From positions 248,001-312,000 of the forward strand of contig NZ_FYEB01000001.1 in the NCBI RefSeq assembly GCF_900187445.1: a stretch of DNA of 64,000 nt, in the 5' to 3' direction. Numbering within the stretch: position 1 is the stretch's first letter; every line of letters starts with the position of its first letter. Below are positions 28,801 to 37,113 of the stretch, in pieces. Origin of the DNA: Pseudomonas sp. Irchel s3b2. GTDB taxonomy: Bacteria; Pseudomonadota; Gammaproteobacteria; Pseudomonadales; Pseudomonadaceae. Both the position numbers and the translations under genes were made by a program. The notes beneath the pieces are model-generated. The model ran no database searches, was not told the origin of the DNA, and saw nothing but the letters and a program-made list of their open reading frames with translations.

Positions 28801-28920
28801 CAACCAGAATGCCCCCCAGCCGTGCCGGGAACGACGGGGTTTCTCAGGTAAAGGCGCTTCATCCACTCGTTCAGTCGGAACCACATTTTTACTCGAATCG
28901 GTTTGCCACAAAGCGCCCAT
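25810..28920 (-). CDS. Large class A penicillin-binding protein-like transglycosylase/transpeptidase
   Basis: A 1036-residue inner-membrane protein with one N-terminal anchor (GWGAFWLLLLIILIVLGLAA). The GT51 region shows FIENRF in place of the usual EDRxF, GGSTLATQLEK, and VVRDYLNSVPLSAVPG. The transpeptidase region keeps all three motifs: SxxK at Ser516-Lys519 (STAK), SxN at Ser622-Asn624 (SIN), and KTG beginning at Lys945. It is much longer than PBP1a/1b because of spacers between the motifs. I chose the ATG at 28920; longer readings would start inside the heptamer repeats and REP upstream. The 166 bases to the next gene hold nothing clear. Confidence 0.82.
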   Translation of the reverse strand: MGALWQTDSSKNVVPTERVDEAPLPEKPRRSRHGWGAFWLLLLIILIVLGLAAAKEMRTSKFQAREISQYAASLKYELQPGPSDAIRYPGAGPFDQRLGYSAMDEFLPRLLKRDYVVEAQSRFSPALMKYSDKGFFVPYAEKIQAGLSITDCRAAPLYQFKYPQQLYSSFATIPPVVVSSLLFIENRFLLDPRQPLANPAVDWPRFGMAAWSQVAKLLHLPGQSAGGSTLATQLEKYRHSPDGLTVSGAEKIRQMISASVRAYQTGPQTLQARQNVVRDYLNSVPLSAVPGHGEVHGMAEGLRVWYGADFNEANERLTSTETDPKSLSEKGLALREVLSLMIAQRRPSHYLTKGRDELASLTDSHIRLLAQNGVIDAPLATAALASKVTYRDWATQPTIQPIETNKGISVARSRLAGLLNRPLYDLDRLDLSATSTLQGELQTQATAYLKHLADPTYAAQIGLIGERLLTPTSTTQVRYSFTLFELTPDGSRVRVQTDSTDQPFDINEGSKLELGSTAKMRVLTTYLQIIAELHDKYAEMSIPELKKVDVPDQDRLSRWAIDYLIQNTDRNLPNMLSAALDRKYSASPGEAFFTGGGLHTFVNFRKEDNGRLPTLRDALRESINLPFIRLMRDLVRYTTYSGPNSSAELLKDDRDPRRQEYLASFADREGTSFLLKFWKKYRNKDTQARLETFLDGMRPTPIRMAAVHRYLFPQADQESFNAFVRSHLKGAKLNEKLTDERLERLYLSYGPGSYDLPDQGFIAKVHPLDLWLIGYLMNNPDAKFSQIVKASQFERQEVYSWLFKSRHKGARDSRIRTMLEIEAFLDIHQRWQKVGYPFDHLVPSLATAIGSSGDRPAALAELIGTILNDGVRMPTLRIDSLHFAANTPYETKLINDPDVGKRVMPSEVATAMREALSQVVDAGTAKRVSGSFVTPDGKPLAMGGKTGTGDNRIEAVGSGGRILSSKSINRTATFVFFIGDSHFGTLTAFVPGRTAEAFKFTSALPVQVLKGMAPILTPYLQPGSKTGCLPTEVARR

Positions 28921-29027
28921 AGTCACTGATCCATTCACGCAGTTTGATCGGACTTGCTTGAAGCTTAGACGGTGGTTGGCGTTGGTGAAAAAATTGTGAA
29001 CAACCAAATATCGAGTACGCACCATTC

Positions 29028-29090
29028 CTTGTGACTTGTGACTTGTGACTTGTGACTTGTGACTTGTGACTTGTGACTTGTGACTTGTGG
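29028..29090. repeat. Tandem 7-bp repeat, nine copies of CTTGTGA
   Basis: Eight exact copies of CTTGTGA and one CTTGTGG run uninterrupted from 29028 to 29090, ending at the REP doublet. The array is 108 bases upstream of the chosen start of the penicillin-binding protein gene. Its length should vary by slipped-strand mispairing. It looks non-coding in this context, although it is open in the frame of the downstream gene. Confidence 0.95.
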
Positions 29091-29219
29091 CGAAGGAGCT
29101 TGCTCCCGCCGGGCAGCGAAGCGGCCCCAATCCTTACCATCGCGATTTGTCTGATAAATACCATTCGCCGGTTTTGCGACTGCTGCGCAGCCGAGCGGGA
29201 GCAAGCTCCCTCGCCACAA
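29086..29219. repeat. REP doublet of the GTGGCGAGGGAGC family
   Basis: The left arm TGTGGCGAAGGAGCTTGCTC and right arm GAGCAAGCTCCCTCGCCACA are inverted. Between them are subsidiary palindromes GGGCAGCGAAGCGGCCCC and GACTGCTGCGCAGCCGAGC. The copy at 53649-53782 has the same plan. Confidence 0.9.
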
Positions 29220-29220
29220 G

Positions 29221-29609
29221 GTTCAAAGCCCGCATGCATCCACATGGGGGCGTCTGTAATGGCTGAGCTAGACGCGTCAAAGAGGTAAATGCTGCCGAGA
29301 TTGGGGCATGACGACGCACCATTGCTGTGCAATACTCGGCGCCGTTTTAGTGGCGAATAATCCTACATAACCCAGGTAATGCCACTCCGTTAACCCGACT
29401 TTTCCCGAGAGTTCTCGCTGAATGTTGTGATTTATATAGTGAAAAACCCTGTCGAGAGCTTTTTATACTGCACGCCCGCTTATCTTGCAGGTTTTGTCCT
29501 GCAAGACGGGTCCGTCCACGAGGCAGACCCGGTTTCACCAGGCACCGGCTTATCGGTCGGCGCTTCGACACTTGGCGGTCATATCCAATAACAAGATGAG
29601 GTTCCCCCT
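29221..29609. other. Upstream region of the amino acid permease, with a small hairpin
   Basis: About 390 bases without a gene. CTTGCAGG (29484-29491) and CCTGCAAG (29498-29505) form an 8-bp stem around TTTTGT, about 105 bases before the permease start, in the probable untranslated leader. No -35/-10 pair could be assigned firmly; TTTATATAGTG near 29431 is a candidate. Confidence 0.4.
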
Positions 29610-31031
29610 ATGCCAGTCGGCAATCACCTGCCTCACGGCGAGACCGCTCAGGGCGGCCCGCTTAAACGCGAACTCGGCGAACGGCATATTCGCTTGATGG
29701 CGCTCGGTGCCTGTATCGGCGTCGGCCTGTTCCTGGGTTCGGCCAAGGCCATCGAAATGGCCGGTCCGGCCATCATGCTGTCCTACATCATCGGCGGTCT
29801 GGCGATCCTGGTGATCATGCGTGCCCTCGGCGAGATGGCCGTGCACAACCCGGTCGCCGGCTCGTTCAGCCGTTATGCCCAGGATTACCTCGGCCCACTC
29901 GCGGGCTTTCTGACCGGGTGGAACTACTGGTTCCTGTGGCTGGTGACCTGCGTCGCGGAAATCACCGCGGTGGCGGTGTACATGGGCGTCTGGTTCCCCG
30001 ATGTGCCGCGCTGGATCTGGGCGCTGGCGGCGTTGATCAGCATGGGCTCGATCAACTTGATCGCGGTGAAAGCCTTCGGTGAGTTCGAATTCTGGTTCGC
30101 CCTGATCAAGATCGTCACCATCATTGCGATGGTAGTCGGCGGCATTGGCGTGATCGCTTTCGGCTTCGGCAACGACGGCGTTGCCTTGGGGATTTCCAAT
30201 CTCTGGGCCCATGGCGGTTTCATGCCCAACGGCGTGCAAGGCGTGTTGATGTCCTTGCAAATGGTGATGTTCGCCTACCTTGGCGTCGAGATGATCGGCC
30301 TGACCGCCGGTGAAGCCAAGAACCCGCAGAAGACCATTCCCAATGCGATCGGTTCAGTGTTCTGGCGGATTCTGCTGTTCTACGTCGGCGCCCTGTTCGT
30401 GATTCTGTCGATCTACCCGTGGAACGAAATCGGCACCCAGGGCAGCCCGTTCGTGATGACTTTTGAGCGTCTGGGCATCAAGACCGCCGCCGGCATCATC
30501 AACTTCGTAGTGATCACCGCTGCGCTGTCGTCCTGTAACGGCGGCATCTTCAGCACCGGGCGGATGCTCTACAGCCTGGCGCAGAACGGCCAGGCCCCGG
30601 CCGGTTTCGCCACGACCTCGAACAACGGCGTGCCGCGTCGTGCGCTGCTGCTGTCGATCGGCGCCTTGCTGCTGGGCGTGTTGCTTAACTATCTGGTGCC
30701 GGAGAAGGTCTTCGTCTGGGTCACCGCGATTGCCACCTTCGGCGCGATCTGGACCTGGGTGATGATCCTGCTGGCCCAGCTCAAGTTCCGCAAAGGCCTG
30801 AGCGCCAGCGAACGTGCCGGCCTCAAATACCGCATGTGGTTGTACCCGGTCAGTTCTTACCTGGCACTGGCCTTCCTGGTGCTGGTGGTCGGCCTGATGG
30901 CGTACTTCCCGGACACTCGTGTGGCGCTGTATGTCGGGCCTGCTTTCCTGGTGCTGCTGACGGTGTTGTTCTACGTGTTCAAGCTGCAACCGACCAATGT
31001 GTCGCAAGGTGCGGTGCGTTCGGCTTCGTAA
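29610..31031 (+). CDS. APC-family amino acid permease (AroP/ProY/AnsP type)
   Basis: A 473-residue inner-membrane transporter with 12 predicted spans. The family signature near the start is HIRLMALGACIGVGLFLGSA, followed by GPAIMLSYIIGG, RALGEMAVHNP and GSFSRYAQDYLGP. Later FAYLGVEMIGLTAGEAKNP and SSCNGGIFSTGRMLYSLA are typical of the AAT group, which takes up aromatic amino acids, proline, asparagine or GABA. The exact substrate is not readable. A clear terminator follows. Confidence 0.88.
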   Translation: MPVGNHLPHGETAQGGPLKRELGERHIRLMALGACIGVGLFLGSAKAIEMAGPAIMLSYIIGGLAILVIMRALGEMAVHNPVAGSFSRYAQDYLGPLAGFLTGWNYWFLWLVTCVAEITAVAVYMGVWFPDVPRWIWALAALISMGSINLIAVKAFGEFEFWFALIKIVTIIAMVVGGIGVIAFGFGNDGVALGISNLWAHGGFMPNGVQGVLMSLQMVMFAYLGVEMIGLTAGEAKNPQKTIPNAIGSVFWRILLFYVGALFVILSIYPWNEIGTQGSPFVMTFERLGIKTAAGIINFVVITAALSSCNGGIFSTGRMLYSLAQNGQAPAGFATTSNNGVPRRALLLSIGALLLGVLLNYLVPEKVFVWVTAIATFGAIWTWVMILLAQLKFRKGLSASERAGLKYRMWLYPVSSYLALAFLVLVVGLMAYFPDTRVALYVGPAFLVLLTVLFYVFKLQPTNVSQGAVRSAS

Positions 31032-31050
31032 GTCGTAACGCCAGAAATGC

Positions 31051-31082
31051 AAAAGCCCCGGTCGAGATGATCGGGGCTTTTT
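31051..31082 (+). terminator. Rho-independent terminator of the amino acid permease gene
   Basis: AAAAGCCCCG and CGGGGCTTTTT form the stem around a short loop and run into a T tract, 20 bases past the stop. Confidence 0.9.
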
Positions 31083-31103
31083 ATTGGTTGGCGCGATCTT
31101 TTA

Positions 31104-31287
31104 TGGTGAGGGGGCTTGCCCCAATACCTGTCAGTTAAGCGAAATTCCTGTAGGAGCGAGCTTGCTCGCGAAGACGGCAGGACAGTCAACATTGATGTCG
31201 CCTGACACACCGCTTTCGCGAGCAAGCTCGCTCCTACAGGGTTTCGCGGCTTAACTGACAGGCATTGGGGCAAGCCCCCTCGCCACA
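31104..31287. repeat. Nested palindromes: one REPIN inside the arms of another
   Basis: The outer arms, TGGTGAGGGGGCTTGCCCCA plus ACCTGTCAGTTAAGC (31104-31140) and the inverted set at 31249-31287, enclose a complete REPIN of the GTAGGAGCGAGCTTGCTCGC type (31148-31241). Transcribed, the whole could fold into one long hairpin. The inner interior (AGTCAACATTGATGT) matches the element at 47110-47202. Confidence 0.9.
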
Positions 31288-31318
31288 AAAGCTCCCCAGC
31301 AGTTTGCTTGTTTCAATA

Positions 31319-32455
31319 TCAGACGACGGAGACTTGAGCCGGCCGATTCAACCGCTTATTGAAATCCAGCCAGGCCCCCAGCAACGCCATCAACCCGACC
31401 CCCAGCATTGCGCTGAATAGCTGCATCGCCAGTACGTTCCCGCCCAAGGCATTGAGCATGTCTGCCAACGGCGCCAGTAACACGCCAAAGCAGAACACTT
31501 CCAACGAATAACGCCCCATGCGACAGCTTTGTTGCGCCAGCCAGTGTTGCGTCCAGCCCGTGTCCGGCAACAACCTGGCGGTAACGTAGGCGAGGGCGAG
31601 GAAGTGCATCAGGCGTGCTGGCGAGAGGTTGGTCTTGCTGATGGGATACAGCCATTCGCCGAGCTTCTGGGGCATGAAGACGTCATGCACGGTCGGCCAC
31701 TTCCACGACAGTGCGATCAGTCCGGTCAGCAGCAAATAGGTCAGCGCTGCAATGAAAACCGGCTGACGAATCAGCGTTCGGGGCAGCGTTCGGGACTGCG
31801 GTGCCCGAGGCCGTTGCCCGTGAATCGCCGCCGCGCCACCGAGAATAAACAGCAGCTGCCAGGCCAGCGGATTGAAAAACCACACGCCCCCGTCGGTGCC
31901 CGCCAGGTTCCACTGAAGCCATGGCGCCAGCAGATACAAGACCACCGACAACCCCACCACGTATTCAGACTTGCGTAGCAGCATCGGCAGCACCAGTGGC
32001 AGGCCCAGCAGCAAAAAAATATACAGCGGCAACGGGTCCATCAGGTTTGGCTTGAAGCGTAGCAACAACTCATCCATCAACGCCTGTTGCGGATTACTGA
32101 GGAAATACTGCAAGCCCATTTCCTGCACCAGATCACGGGTTTCCACGTGGCTGTTGGCGAAAAATACGATGCCCATCAACAGCGCGAGCAAAAAGATATG
32201 CACCACATAGAGCACCCAGGCGCGTCGCAGGATTTTCACCGTGGCGACCATGAAACCATCGCGCCGGGCGATCTTGCCGTAGGCCAGCACGGCCGCGTAC
32301 CCGGCCAGGAACACGAAAATCTCCGCCGCATCGCTGAACCCGAAGTTGCGCACCGTGAACTGGGCGAGCGGGTTTTGCGGCACGTGATCCCAGAAGATGA
32401 AGATCAGCGCCAGGCCGCGAAAAAAGTCGATTCGGTGATCGCGTTCAAACGTCAT
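31319..32455 (-). CDS. OpgC family membrane acyltransferase-like protein
   Basis: A 378-residue protein with about ten membrane spans. The N-terminal signature RDHRIDFFRGLALIFIFWDH and FGFSDAAEIFVFLAGYAA are diagnostic of OpgC, whose founding member adds succinyl groups to osmoregulated periplasmic glucans. No opgG or opgH is nearby, so the acceptor may instead be another surface glycan, possibly one made by the adjacent glycosyltransferases. I chose the ATG at 32455; a TTG at 32515 would add 20 residues with no ribosome site. Confidence 0.8.
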   Translation of the reverse strand: MTFERDHRIDFFRGLALIFIFWDHVPQNPLAQFTVRNFGFSDAAEIFVFLAGYAAVLAYGKIARRDGFMVATVKILRRAWVLYVVHIFLLALLMGIVFFANSHVETRDLVQEMGLQYFLSNPQQALMDELLLRFKPNLMDPLPLYIFLLLGLPLVLPMLLRKSEYVVGLSVVLYLLAPWLQWNLAGTDGGVWFFNPLAWQLLFILGGAAAIHGQRPRAPQSRTLPRTLIRQPVFIAALTYLLLTGLIALSWKWPTVHDVFMPQKLGEWLYPISKTNLSPARLMHFLALAYVTARLLPDTGWTQHWLAQQSCRMGRYSLEVFCFGVLLAPLADMLNALGGNVLAMQLFSAMLGVGLMALLGAWLDFNKRLNRPAQVSVV

Positions 32456-32663
32456 GACGGCGGGCTCGTGAGCGGGGGCGGCGCGCAGGGTGGCGTGATT
32501 CGCGGGTAATTGCAAAAGGCTGGATATTACCGAATGTCTCAGCTGTCTATAGCGAACGAATCGGGATGATTGTCCGTCGGTCTGCCGGCCAGTTCGCGCA
32601 CCAGAACGATCCCTGATGGGCGTCTATCGAACATCTACACTTCGTTTTTCAGGAGTGTGAAAC

Positions 32664-33605
32664 GTGAAAGTTTCGCTGATTGTCCCGGTATTCAATGAAG
32701 AGCAGGCCATCAATCTGTTCTATCAGGCGGTGCGTCGCGAATTGAAACTTGACCCGTGTGAAGTCGAGATCGTGTTCATCAACGATGGCAGTACCGACCG
32801 AACAGCTGAGCAAGTCAAGGCGTTGGCGCAGGTCGATGAACAGGTCTTGCTGATCAATTTCTCGCGCAATTTCGGCAAGGAGCCGGCGTTGTTTGCCGGG
32901 CTGGAATACGCCACCGGCGATGCAGTGATCCCGATGGACGTGGACCTGCAGGATCCGATCAGCGTCATCCCGCAGTTGGTTGCCGAGTGGCAAAAGGGCA
33001 CCGATGTGGTGCTCGCCAAACGCCGCAATCGCGACAGTGACAGTTATTTGAAACGCCGCAGCGCGTCGCTCTTTTATCACTTGCTGAACAGAATTTCCTA
33101 CACCCGGATTGAAGAAAACGTCGGGGATTTTCGGCTCATGGACCGCAAGGTGGTCAATGTGATTCGCGCACTTCCCGAGCATCAGTTGTTCATGAAGGGC
33201 GTTCTGTCCTGGGCCGGATTTACCACGGCGGTGGTGGAATACGAGCGGGCCCGGCGAGTGGTGGGAAGCAGCAAGTTCAATGGCTGGAAACTGTGGAACC
33301 TGGCGCTGGAAGGCATTACCTCGTTCAGCACCGTACCGTTGCGGTTGTGGACTTACATCGGTGGCGGCATTTCGATCTTCGCGGTGCTGTACGCGGTGTA
33401 CATGGTGCTGGACAAGATTTTCTTCGGTAACAGCGTCCCCGGTTACCCCTCGCTGATGACGGCCATTCTGTTTCTCGGCGGCGTCCAACTGATCGGTATC
33501 GGCATCCTCGGTGAGTACGTCGGTCGCATCTACATCGAAGCCAAGCACCGGCCCCGTTATGTAGTCAAAGACATCATCGGCGGCAAAGACCGGATCGGGC
33601 TTTAG
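32664..33605 (+). CDS. GtrB-like polyprenyl-phosphate glycosyltransferase (GT2)
   Basis: A 313-residue enzyme with a cytosolic GT2 domain ([42 protein letters not shown]) and two C-terminal spans (~235-300). It resembles phage-type GtrB and dolichyl-phosphate-mannose synthase, which load a sugar onto a polyprenyl phosphate for export. The GTG start at 32664 follows AGGAG by about nine bases. The next gene starts two bases after its stop, and a third glycosyltransferase follows, so the three form an operon. Confidence 0.9.
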   Translation: MKVSLIVPVFNEEQAINLFYQAVRRELKLDPCEVEIVFINDGSTDRTAEQVKALAQVDEQVLLINFSRNFGKEPALFAGLEYATGDAVIPMDVDLQDPISVIPQLVAEWQKGTDVVLAKRRNRDSDSYLKRRSASLFYHLLNRISYTRIEENVGDFRLMDRKVVNVIRALPEHQLFMKGVLSWAGFTTAVVEYERARRVVGSSKFNGWKLWNLALEGITSFSTVPLRLWTYIGGGISIFAVLYAVYMVLDKIFFGNSVPGYPSLMTAILFLGGVQLIGIGILGEYVGRIYIEAKHRPRYVVKDIIGGKDRIGL

Positions 33606-33606
33606 C

Positions 33607-35115
33607 ATGGGCAGACTGGGCGACTTGTTCAGCCGCGAACTCGGGCGTCGTCGGGTCTGGCAGTTTTTCCTGATCGCGACGCTGATTTATGTCATTCCGC
33701 TGATCCTCGCCGACTATCCCTACATTGATGACAACTGGCGCTCACTGTCGGCCGGTACTGCCTGGGCGGGGCAGGGGCGGTTGTTCACCGAGCTGTTCTA
33801 CAACCTGCTGACCTTCAGCGATGGCGCGCCGAACATCTTTCCGTTGCCGCTGTTGATCGCCACACTGGCCATGGCCTTTGCGTTGACCAGCCTGACGTTC
33901 CATTACTACCCGCAACCGACGATGTCCTGTTGCCTGGTGCTGTTGCCGCTCTGGTACAACCCGTTTTTTTTGCAGAACCTGTCTTATCAATACGACGGGC
34001 CGACTATTGCCTTGAGCCTGGTGGCGGTGATTTTCGCGATCACCTTTCGTCATCCCTCGCGCATTCTGCAATGGCTGGTGCCGGCCTTCCTGATCGCGCT
34101 GGCGCTGGGGCTCTATCAGGTGAGCCTGAATGTGTTTCTGGGCCTGTGTTGCCTGGAACTGCTCAGGGGCGCGAATGACCAGTGGGCCTGGCGGCAATGG
34201 TACGAATTGATCGGCTGGAAAATCGCCCAGGCAGGGCTCGGCGGGTTGATCTACAGCGTCACGGCTTATCCGTACATGAACCAAAATCGCGCCTTGTTGC
34301 TGAACTGGGCGGCGGAGCCTTTGCTGCAACTTGAAATCAACATCGGCCGGGTGCTGGAAAAAGTCGCGTTGCTGTTTCACGGTGGATCCACTTGGGTGTT
34401 CGCCGTGCTGCTGCTGTGTGCCATCGCGGGCAGTGTACGGCTGGCCCGGAACGTAATCGGGCGGCATGACACGGGCCTGAGAAAAATCGTGATGGGGCTG
34501 GTCTGTCTGCTGACAGTGCCGGTCGTGACCTTGCTGGTGTCGGGGGCTGCGCTGTTTTTCCGCGACTTCAATGAGGGCGCCAGAACCTTGATGGGGTTTG
34601 CGGTCCTGTTGGTGCTGTTGTTCTATTTGAGCCATCTGGCATTGGCGTCCATTCATGAGCGACTGCCGATGCTGCTGGCGGTGCCTCTGTTGGCCATGCT
34701 TTCGCTGTCCTTCGCCTATGGCCGTGTGCTGACGATGCAGAACACGTTTGCATCCAGCGCGTTGTTTTCCCTGGGGCATGACATCTCGTCCCATCGGCAA
34801 CTGCGCGAGGCCAAGCGCATTTACATGGCGGTGAGCGACTCCGATCACTGGCTGGTGGCGGCTGCGGGCTCGTTCAGGCAGATGCCGGTCTTGCGTTATC
34901 TGTTGAACATCGACTTTTTCATGCTGGCTGAAAACCTGCCCAAGGCGGGCATCACCAATGTGGTCGCGGAGAGGGAGCGGCGCAACGCGACCCTGGTCGG
35001 TTACCAGGGTTATCCACCGCTGGTGGAGAGCAGGTTTTACCGCATCTATCTGCTGGGCGATTACGGTTTTATCGTCATGAAAGACCCTTCTCCGATCACC
35101 TCGCTTCAGTGGTGA
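33607..35115 (+). CDS. GtrII-like membrane glucosyltransferase
   Basis: This 502-residue protein has about ten membrane spans. The first periplasmic loop contains the acidic pair YPYIDDNWRSL, and NLSYQYDGPTIALSL follows; both are characteristic of the GtrII glucosyltransferase family that modifies O-antigen from polyprenyl-linked sugar. It is translationally close to the GtrB-like gene (ATG two bases after its stop). The usual partner, the GtrA flippase, is not present here. Confidence 0.82.
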   Translation: MGRLGDLFSRELGRRRVWQFFLIATLIYVIPLILADYPYIDDNWRSLSAGTAWAGQGRLFTELFYNLLTFSDGAPNIFPLPLLIATLAMAFALTSLTFHYYPQPTMSCCLVLLPLWYNPFFLQNLSYQYDGPTIALSLVAVIFAITFRHPSRILQWLVPAFLIALALGLYQVSLNVFLGLCCLELLRGANDQWAWRQWYELIGWKIAQAGLGGLIYSVTAYPYMNQNRALLLNWAAEPLLQLEINIGRVLEKVALLFHGGSTWVFAVLLLCAIAGSVRLARNVIGRHDTGLRKIVMGLVCLLTVPVVTLLVSGAALFFRDFNEGARTLMGFAVLLVLLFYLSHLALASIHERLPMLLAVPLLAMLSLSFAYGRVLTMQNTFASSALFSLGHDISSHRQLREAKRIYMAVSDSDHWLVAAAGSFRQMPVLRYLLNIDFFMLAENLPKAGITNVVAERERRNATLVGYQGYPPLVESRFYRIYLLGDYGFIVMKDPSPITSLQW

Positions 35116-35134
35116 GCAATAAGATGATCAGCCT

Positions 35135-36748
35135 GTGAACGCCTCTTCGATTCTTCTCAAAAGTTTTCCATCCCGCGTGGCCGACAGGGCGGGTCTGGTG
35201 ATGGTGATAGCCATCGCATTGTTCGCAAGGTTTCACTCCATCACCGTGCCGGTGATCTGGTACGACGAGGCCTACAGCCTGCTACTGGCTGAGGGTTCGC
35301 CTGCGTTTATCTGGACCACGACGGCGCGGGATGTGCATCCACCGCTTTACTATGTCTTGCTGCATTTCTGGATGGTTTTGTTCGGCAATGGTGTCTTGGC
35401 GGCGCGATCGGTAAGTGCACTGGCGGATGTTGGCACGCTGTTGCTGTGTATCAAATTGATGAGTCTGGTGACGACGCGAAGGGCGACATGGATAGCCGCA
35501 TTGTTGTTGGCATTGCTACCGATATCGGTGCGCTACAGCCAGGAAGTGCGAATGTACACCTTGCTCGGCTTCTGGCTGATGGGCGCGACCGTGGCGCTGG
35601 TGTGCTGGCTCAAGGCACCGGAGCAAAAACGTTATCCGGTTTTTTACGTGCTGCTGATGGCGGCTGCTTTCTATACGCATTACTTCGCCGTGCTGTGCGT
35701 TTTGGTGCATTGGCTTTGTTGGTGGCGAGCACGAGAGGGCGGTCGGTCAACGGTAATACCGTTTCGTGCGTGGGTTGTGGCCAACAGCGCAATCGTTGTG
35801 TTGTACCTGCCGTGGATGCCTTTTTTCATCGATCAATTGCTGCGAATGGACGGGCTCGAGTGGATACCGCCGCTCACCTGGGGAGCCGCGCTGACCTTTG
35901 TTTGGCAACTGGTGATGATGGGGGAATCGGCCAGTTATTCATCCTTATGGCGTGTGTTGCCCTCGGTGTTGATTGTTGTTTGCGCCGCTGCGGCGTTGTT
36001 CAAGGCACACCATGAGCGACCTTTCAGCGTCTTGCTGGTGGGCTATTTTTTTGTGCCGGTGCTGACCGTGTTTCTGGTGTCGTTGATCGTGCCGGTTTTC
36101 AATGCCAGATACCTGGTGTTCGCGGCCGCTGCGTTGCCTCTTATCGTTGCGCTCGCACTGGACACATGGAGCCAACGCCACACCGTTGTTGCCGCGACCG
36201 CCATGGCTTTTGTTTTATTGGCAGAAGTACATGGGCTTTCGGCGGTTTACGCACAAACGGATGAGATGAACGGAACCAGCATTCGCAAAGACGCAAGGCT
36301 GGATGCAGTGGTCGCAAGCCTTGGCCGCGAAGTCCGTCGGGGTGATGAAATCATCGTGGATAATCTGTATTGGTACTTGCCATTCATGTACTACAACCCG
36401 ACCGGTATCCAGCCGAAGTTATACGTAGTCAAAACACCGACAGGCACTCTTTGGGGAACCGCCGAATACGGCGGTTGGGCGCTCATTCCCCGTCCCTTGC
36501 ACTTGATTCTCTTCAATGATTTTTCGGTCCTGAAACTGAATGGCCGGCGGATCTGGTGGGTAACGGGCTACGCGCGTCCTGAACATGACGCCTTGTTTCC
36601 CAAACACTGGAAACAGGTGCTGGTGCTGAAGGAAGGGGACAGCGAAGCTCGTCTATTCGTTCTTGACGCAGCATCACTCCCCCTTGAGGTTGACGTCAGA
36701 ACGCATCCATCAGCACAACAATACAATCCCTCGCCTGGTAACCGTTGA
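35135..36748 (+). CDS. GT-C glycosyltransferase (family 39-like)
   Basis: A 537-residue membrane protein with about 11 spans. The first periplasmic loop IWYDEAYSLLLAEG and the TARDVHPPLYYVLLHFW segment carry the Asp-Glu and His-Pro-Pro residues of the ArnT/PMT-type GT-C fold. Such enzymes transfer a sugar from a polyprenyl carrier to lipid A, protein or glycan; the target is not readable. It starts with GTG 19 bases after the GtrII-like stop. Its last 53 bases overlap the convergent monooxygenase gene. Confidence 0.82.
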   Translation: MNASSILLKSFPSRVADRAGLVMVIAIALFARFHSITVPVIWYDEAYSLLLAEGSPAFIWTTTARDVHPPLYYVLLHFWMVLFGNGVLAARSVSALADVGTLLLCIKLMSLVTTRRATWIAALLLALLPISVRYSQEVRMYTLLGFWLMGATVALVCWLKAPEQKRYPVFYVLLMAAAFYTHYFAVLCVLVHWLCWWRAREGGRSTVIPFRAWVVANSAIVVLYLPWMPFFIDQLLRMDGLEWIPPLTWGAALTFVWQLVMMGESASYSSLWRVLPSVLIVVCAAAALFKAHHERPFSVLLVGYFFVPVLTVFLVSLIVPVFNARYLVFAAAALPLIVALALDTWSQRHTVVAATAMAFVLLAEVHGLSAVYAQTDEMNGTSIRKDARLDAVVASLGREVRRGDEIIVDNLYWYLPFMYYNPTGIQPKLYVVKTPTGTLWGTAEYGGWALIPRPLHLILFNDFSVLKLNGRRIWWVTGYARPEHDALFPKHWKQVLVLKEGDSEARLFVLDAASLPLEVDVRTHPSAQQYNPSPGNR

Positions 36749-36980
36749 TCTGCGGCACCAGACGCCGAAAGTGCTCAGACTGGCAATGAGCATCCAGCGC
36801 CGCCTTATTCGGCCATTGTTCGACGAAGATAAAGTGCCCCGGGTCTTTTTGATCGATGAACAGGTCGTACGCAATGCAATCAGGTTCCAGTCGAGTCTTC
36901 TCGACCAGTTCGGCGTACCACGGGCGAACGGTTTCAATGTATTCGGGTTTGATGAAATCTTGAGCGATTACTTTAAGCAA
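36696..36980 (-). CDS. Antibiotic biosynthesis monooxygenase (ABM) domain protein, YgiN-like
   Basis: A 94-residue protein with one ABM ferredoxin-like domain: LLKVIAQDFIKPEYIE, YAELVEKTRLEPDCIAYD, HFIFVEQWPNKAALDAHCQS and HFRRLVPQI. YgiN-type proteins oxidise quinols or quench small reactive molecules, but many remain uncharacterised. I chose the TTG at 36980 because AAGGAAGGA lies five bases upstream and this gives the usual ~95-residue length. An upstream ATG at 37034 would add 18 unlike residues. Its 3' end overlaps the convergent GT-C gene by 53 bases. Confidence 0.82.
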   Translation of the reverse strand: MLKVIAQDFIKPEYIETVRPWYAELVEKTRLEPDCIAYDLFIDQKDPGHFIFVEQWPNKAALDAHCQSEHFRRLVPQINGYQARDCIVVLMDAF

Positions 36981-37113
36981 GGTGTCCTTCCTTGGTGATA
37001 AGCCCACCTCCCGATGGGATTGGCGTTCAAACAATGGTTACGTGGCAGGCATTCTGCGCCTGGAGAAAAAACGAAAACAGCCCGGATTGAGAGTTGATTC
37101 CTGGCTCAACCGG

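Noticed and set aside
29028..29090. Heptamer array considered as a CRISPR or as coding sequence of the PBP gene
   Set aside because: Units are 7 bp with no spacers, so not CRISPR. As coding it would give a TSHKSQV repeat before a second natural start at the membrane anchor, which is less likely.
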